Part shown: positions 62,125-64,000 of the stretch, piece after piece
Position numbering within the stretch: the stretch's first letter is position 1
Layout: every line of letters begins with the position of its first letter
Assembly: GCA_045862995.1 (NCBI GenBank)
Contig: BTVX01000015.1
Coordinates: 26,297-90,296, forward strand
Length of the DNA stretch: 64,000 nucleotides
Direction: 5' to 3'
Origin: UBA2387 sp019454665
GTDB taxonomy: Bacteria > Armatimonadota > Fimbriimonadia > Fimbriimonadales > Fimbriimonadaceae
The notes under the pieces: model-generated
Seen by the model: the letters and a program-made list of their open reading frames with translations, nothing else
The model's database searches: none
Told to the model about the DNA's origin: nothing
Program-made: the position numbers and the translations under genes

Positions 62125-63140
62125 TAAAGGTAGGCCGAGTCCATCAATCGGTTCTGCGTCCCATCGTGGACGGCATACCGCCCGCCGCGATAGATGCGCG
62201 CGCCGCCGAACTCGCCTTTCTTGTTCACGGCATAGAAGTTGACCTCGAAGTTCGGCCTCCCCTTCGAGCGCAACAACAACGGGTCCACGGTGTAGTCGCA
62301 GATGCGCTTCAGCACGTCCAGACACGCTTCCTCGGGCGTCATGCCGTGCCGCATGTTCTCGACCACGATGCGGCTGCCGCACGCAAGTATGACCGCTTCG
62401 CCGCGTCCCGTCGAACCGCACGCGCCGACCTGGTTGTCCACGTAGAGCCCGGCGCCGATGATCGGCGAATCGCCCACGCGCCCCGGAATCTTGTAGGCCA
62501 AGCCGCTGGTCGTGGTCACCCCCGAGATCTCGCTCTTGTCGTTGAGCGTGAGGCAGGTGATCGTCCCTGTCGGGCGTGCGGGAAGCGGGCTCGCCTCCGG
62601 AGGCTCCAGATAATCGTCGTCCTTGCTCAGCGACTCCTTCCACTTGACCCATGCCTTGCGTGCGGCCTCGGTGAGCAGGTTGGTCTCTTCGAATCCGTGC
62701 ATCCGGGCGAACTCGAGCGCCCCTTCGCCGACGAGCAGCACGTGGTCGGTGCGCTCCATGACGACCTTGGCGACCTTCGAGGGCGTTTTGATGTTCCGCA
62801 GCGAGGCCACGGCGCCCGCCCGGTAGGTCGGACCGTGCATGCAACACGAATCCAACTCGACGACACCGCGCTCGTTGGGCAACCCGCCATAGCCGACGCT
62901 CATGTCGTTGGGGTCTTCCTCGACGATGTTGACGCCCGCGATGGCGGCGTCCAGCCCATCCTGCCCGGCCCGCAGGAGTTCCATCGCCTTCTCGGTGGTG
63001 CGCATGCCGTTGGCGCTGGAGATCGCCACGGGCATGCCTTTGTGCGGGGCGCGTTGGGCGGATTTGGAGAACGAAAGCGGCGTCAGACCTGCCGCGCCGG
63101 CCGCGGCAAGGAGCGTGCGTCGGGAGATGGTGTCGGCCAT
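62121..63140 (-). CDS. Exported asparaginase-like Ntn hydrolase (glycosylasparaginase/isoaspartyl peptidase type)
   Basis: 339 residues from ATG 63140; a twin-arginine-like signal (ISRRTLLAAAGAAGL) leads it to export. It carries VEEDPNDMSVGYGGLPNERG and the self-cleaving GTITCLTLN, where Thr becomes the nucleophile, and RVGDSPIIGAGLYVDNQVGA. These are characteristic of N4-(beta-N-acetylglucosaminyl)-L-asparaginase and isoaspartyl peptidase. Substrate could be glycoasparagine or isoaspartyl dipeptides. It overlaps the histidine kinase stop by 4 bp. Confidence 0.88.
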   Translation of the reverse strand: MADTISRRTLLAAAGAAGLTPLSFSKSAQRAPHKGMPVAISSANGMRTTEKAMELLRAGQDGLDAAIAGVNIVEEDPNDMSVGYGGLPNERGVVELDSCCMHGPTYRAGAVASLRNIKTPSKVAKVVMERTDHVLLVGEGALEFARMHGFEETNLLTEAARKAWVKWKESLSKDDDYLEPPEASPLPARPTGTITCLTLNDKSEISGVTTTSGLAYKIPGRVGDSPIIGAGLYVDNQVGACGSTGRGEAVILACGSRIVVENMRHGMTPEEACLDVLKRICDYTVDPLLLRSKGRPNFEVNFYAVNKKGEFGGARIYRGGRYAVHDGTQNRLMDSAYLY

Positions 63141-63219
63141 GCCGAGCGATTTCGCCGCCTCGGGGACGACGTCCTTCCGACCTGCTGTCACACAACTTCA
63201 GGACCTTCCTCCCAAGCCC

Positions 63220-63247
63220 TTGACAAGGACGACGTGAGTCTTACACC
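63220..63247 (+). promoter_or_regulatory. Candidate promoter of the Hsp20 gene
   Basis: A consensus TTGACA (63220-63225) is followed, 16 bp later, by TACACC as the best -10 candidate (63242-63247). No CIRCE inverted repeat is evident. The Hsp20 start is 43 bp beyond. The -10 match is poor, so a regulator or another sigma factor may be involved. Confidence 0.4.
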
Positions 63248-63290
63248 ATCAAGTCACCTATTCGAGAAGACTCAATAGGAGGACAGACAC

Positions 63291-63755
63291 ATGAGCACGA
63301 TTGTACGCAGCATCAGTCCCTTCGACGCGTTCGCCGAGCTTCGCCAGATGGCCGAGCTGATGGATCGCGCGTTCGCGTCCCCGACCAACGGCAATGGCGC
63401 GATGATGGCCTCCAACGCATCCCTTGCGGTGCCGATCGAGGTGTTGGAGAAAGACGGCAAGGTCATGATCAAGGCCGCCGTGCCCGGAATCTCGCCGGAG
63501 GAACTCGAGGTCAGCGTCGAGAACAACGTCCTGACCATCCGTGGCGAACTGAAGCGCGAGCACGAGGAGAAGGACGTCAAGGTGTATCGCCGCGAGTACT
63601 CCTACGGCTCGTTCTCCCGCTCGATCCGGCTCCCCGATGACCTCGACCTGGAGAAGGTGGACGCGGAGTTCAAACACGGGTTCGTCACGATCTCGATCCC
63701 GCGCGTCGAACTGCCGGTGCCCGAGGTCAAGCGGATCGCCGTGCGCGCTTCGTAA
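63291..63755 (+). CDS. Small heat-shock protein (Hsp20/alpha-crystallin)
   Basis: 154 residues. A N-terminal stretch (SPFDAFAELRQMAELMDRAF) precedes the alpha-crystallin domain (VPIEVLEKDGKVMIKAAVPGISPEELEVSVENNVLTIRGEL, abbreviated here by its ends) with SYGSFSRSIRLP and the C-terminal ISIPR/V-type tail. It is an ATP-independent holdase. AGGAGGACAG precedes the ATG. It is monocistronic. Confidence 0.94.
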   Translation: MSTIVRSISPFDAFAELRQMAELMDRAFASPTNGNGAMMASNASLAVPIEVLEKDGKVMIKAAVPGISPEELEVSVENNVLTIRGELKREHEEKDVKVYRREYSYGSFSRSIRLPDDLDLEKVDAEFKHGFVTISIPRVELPVPEVKRIAVRAS

Positions 63756-63767
63756 CAGGTCCTTTCG

Positions 63768-63792
63768 GCCACCCCTCCCCTGGAGGGGTGGC
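63768..63792 (+). terminator. Hairpin downstream of Hsp20 gene
   Basis: An 11-bp stem (63768-63778 with 63782-63792) encloses CCT, 12 bp after the Hsp20 stop. No U-tract follows, so it may be a weak terminator or processing signal. Confidence 0.5.
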
Positions 63793-64000
63793 GGCAGGGA
63801 GGACCACCCCTCGCAGACCAAAGACCGCCCCTTGCCCGGCAGACCGTGCCCGTTTCGTTGAGAGGAGCCTGTTCGCTCTCCAATTTACATCGGCGCGATC
63901 AACCCTCCCCTCAATCCCCACCCGATCTTCGGGAGGGAAAGCAGCCCGGCCCGCCAAAAGTGTTAAGCGAAACACCCACCCCAAGCCAGGGGGGGGCCGG
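63793..64000. other. Non-coding tail of the window
   Basis: About 208 bp with G- and C-runs, without a convincing start, conserved frame, RNA gene or repeat. A minus-strand frame (63727-63984) exists but has no family features and overlaps the hairpin; I do not call it. Confidence 0.4.

Noticed and set aside
63727..63984. Minus-strand frame at the right end
   Set aside because: No recognisable domain, and it overlaps the Hsp20 end and a hairpin.
1..64000. CRISPR arrays, rRNA, integrases or insertion sequences
   Set aside because: I saw no regularly spaced repeats, rRNA-like stretches, transposase or integrase motifs on either strand.

Overview
This 64 kb window is a GC-rich, densely packed bacterial chromosome segment. 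It has about 70 protein genes, no rRNA, tRNA or CRISPR that I can find, and no insertion sequence. The mix of families (DUF1800, a dockerin-type secreted protease, a PEP-CTERM protein, Uma2, TIGR03790, a GspG-like pseudopilin, ECF sigma/anti-sigma pairs, a PilB-PilT-PilC cluster, a short C-minus bL33/bL32) suggests an Armatimonadota/Fimbriimonadia-like or similar deep-branching lineage. That placement is inferred from gene content only. Many genes are coupled by ATGA or GTGA start/stop overlaps, and several convergent neighbours share stop-codon bases.

Layout. 1-8.7 kb: a truncated DUF1800 gene, a bPH protein, an ECF sigma factor with a putative anti-sigma partner, a sulfur operon (rhodanese-DUF2892 plus persulfide dioxygenase-rhodanese), a secreted metzincin with dockerin repeats, a lipoate ligase-like protein and a peroxiredoxin. 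8.7-13.7 kb: dGTPase with a small partner, an AAA/DUF4143 ATPase and an isolated atpD-atpC pair. 13.7-19.3 kb: a thioredoxin-like gene with an in-frame TGA followed by a SECIS-like hairpin, then tyrS, Uma2, GYF-TM2 and an isolated sdhA. 19.4-22.5 kb: a HipB-like regulator and a type II restriction-modification pair (C5 methyltransferase plus Eco29kI-like GIY-YIG nuclease). 22.5-31.6 kb: a lipoprotein, MscS channel, double-GNAT protein, type IV pilus motor genes pilB-pilT-pilC and a second sigma/anti-sigma pair. 31.6-37.4 kb: a HisKA-REC hybrid, Ycf45-like ATPase, rpmG-rpmF-secG, a phosphoesterase, and a lower-GC three-gene pseudopilin operon. 37.5-48.7 kb: vsr, TIGR03790, two glycosyltransferases, tsaE, PhoD-like, DinB, prmC, a HEPN-like pair, PEP-CTERM, amidase and lipoproteins. 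48.7-64 kb: a WecA/MraY-type transferase, a second AAA/DUF4143 gene under a DnaA-box-like promoter, Eis-like GNAT, efp, rpsU, a ybeY-dgk/PAP2-CNNM operon, peptidoglycan and glycosidase genes, a frameshifted multi-PAS histidine kinase, an asparaginase-like Ntn hydrolase and Hsp20.

The strongest lead is the candidate selenoprotein at 13720-14925. A thioredoxin-like protein continues in one open frame through a TGA that directly follows a Cys codon, and a hairpin matching the bacterial SECIS pattern lies 22 nt downstream. Next come the single-base frameshift in the sensor kinase (about 59133), the DnaA-box palindrome inside a promoter (49784-49812), the Eco29kI-type restriction system, and the small pseudopilin operon.
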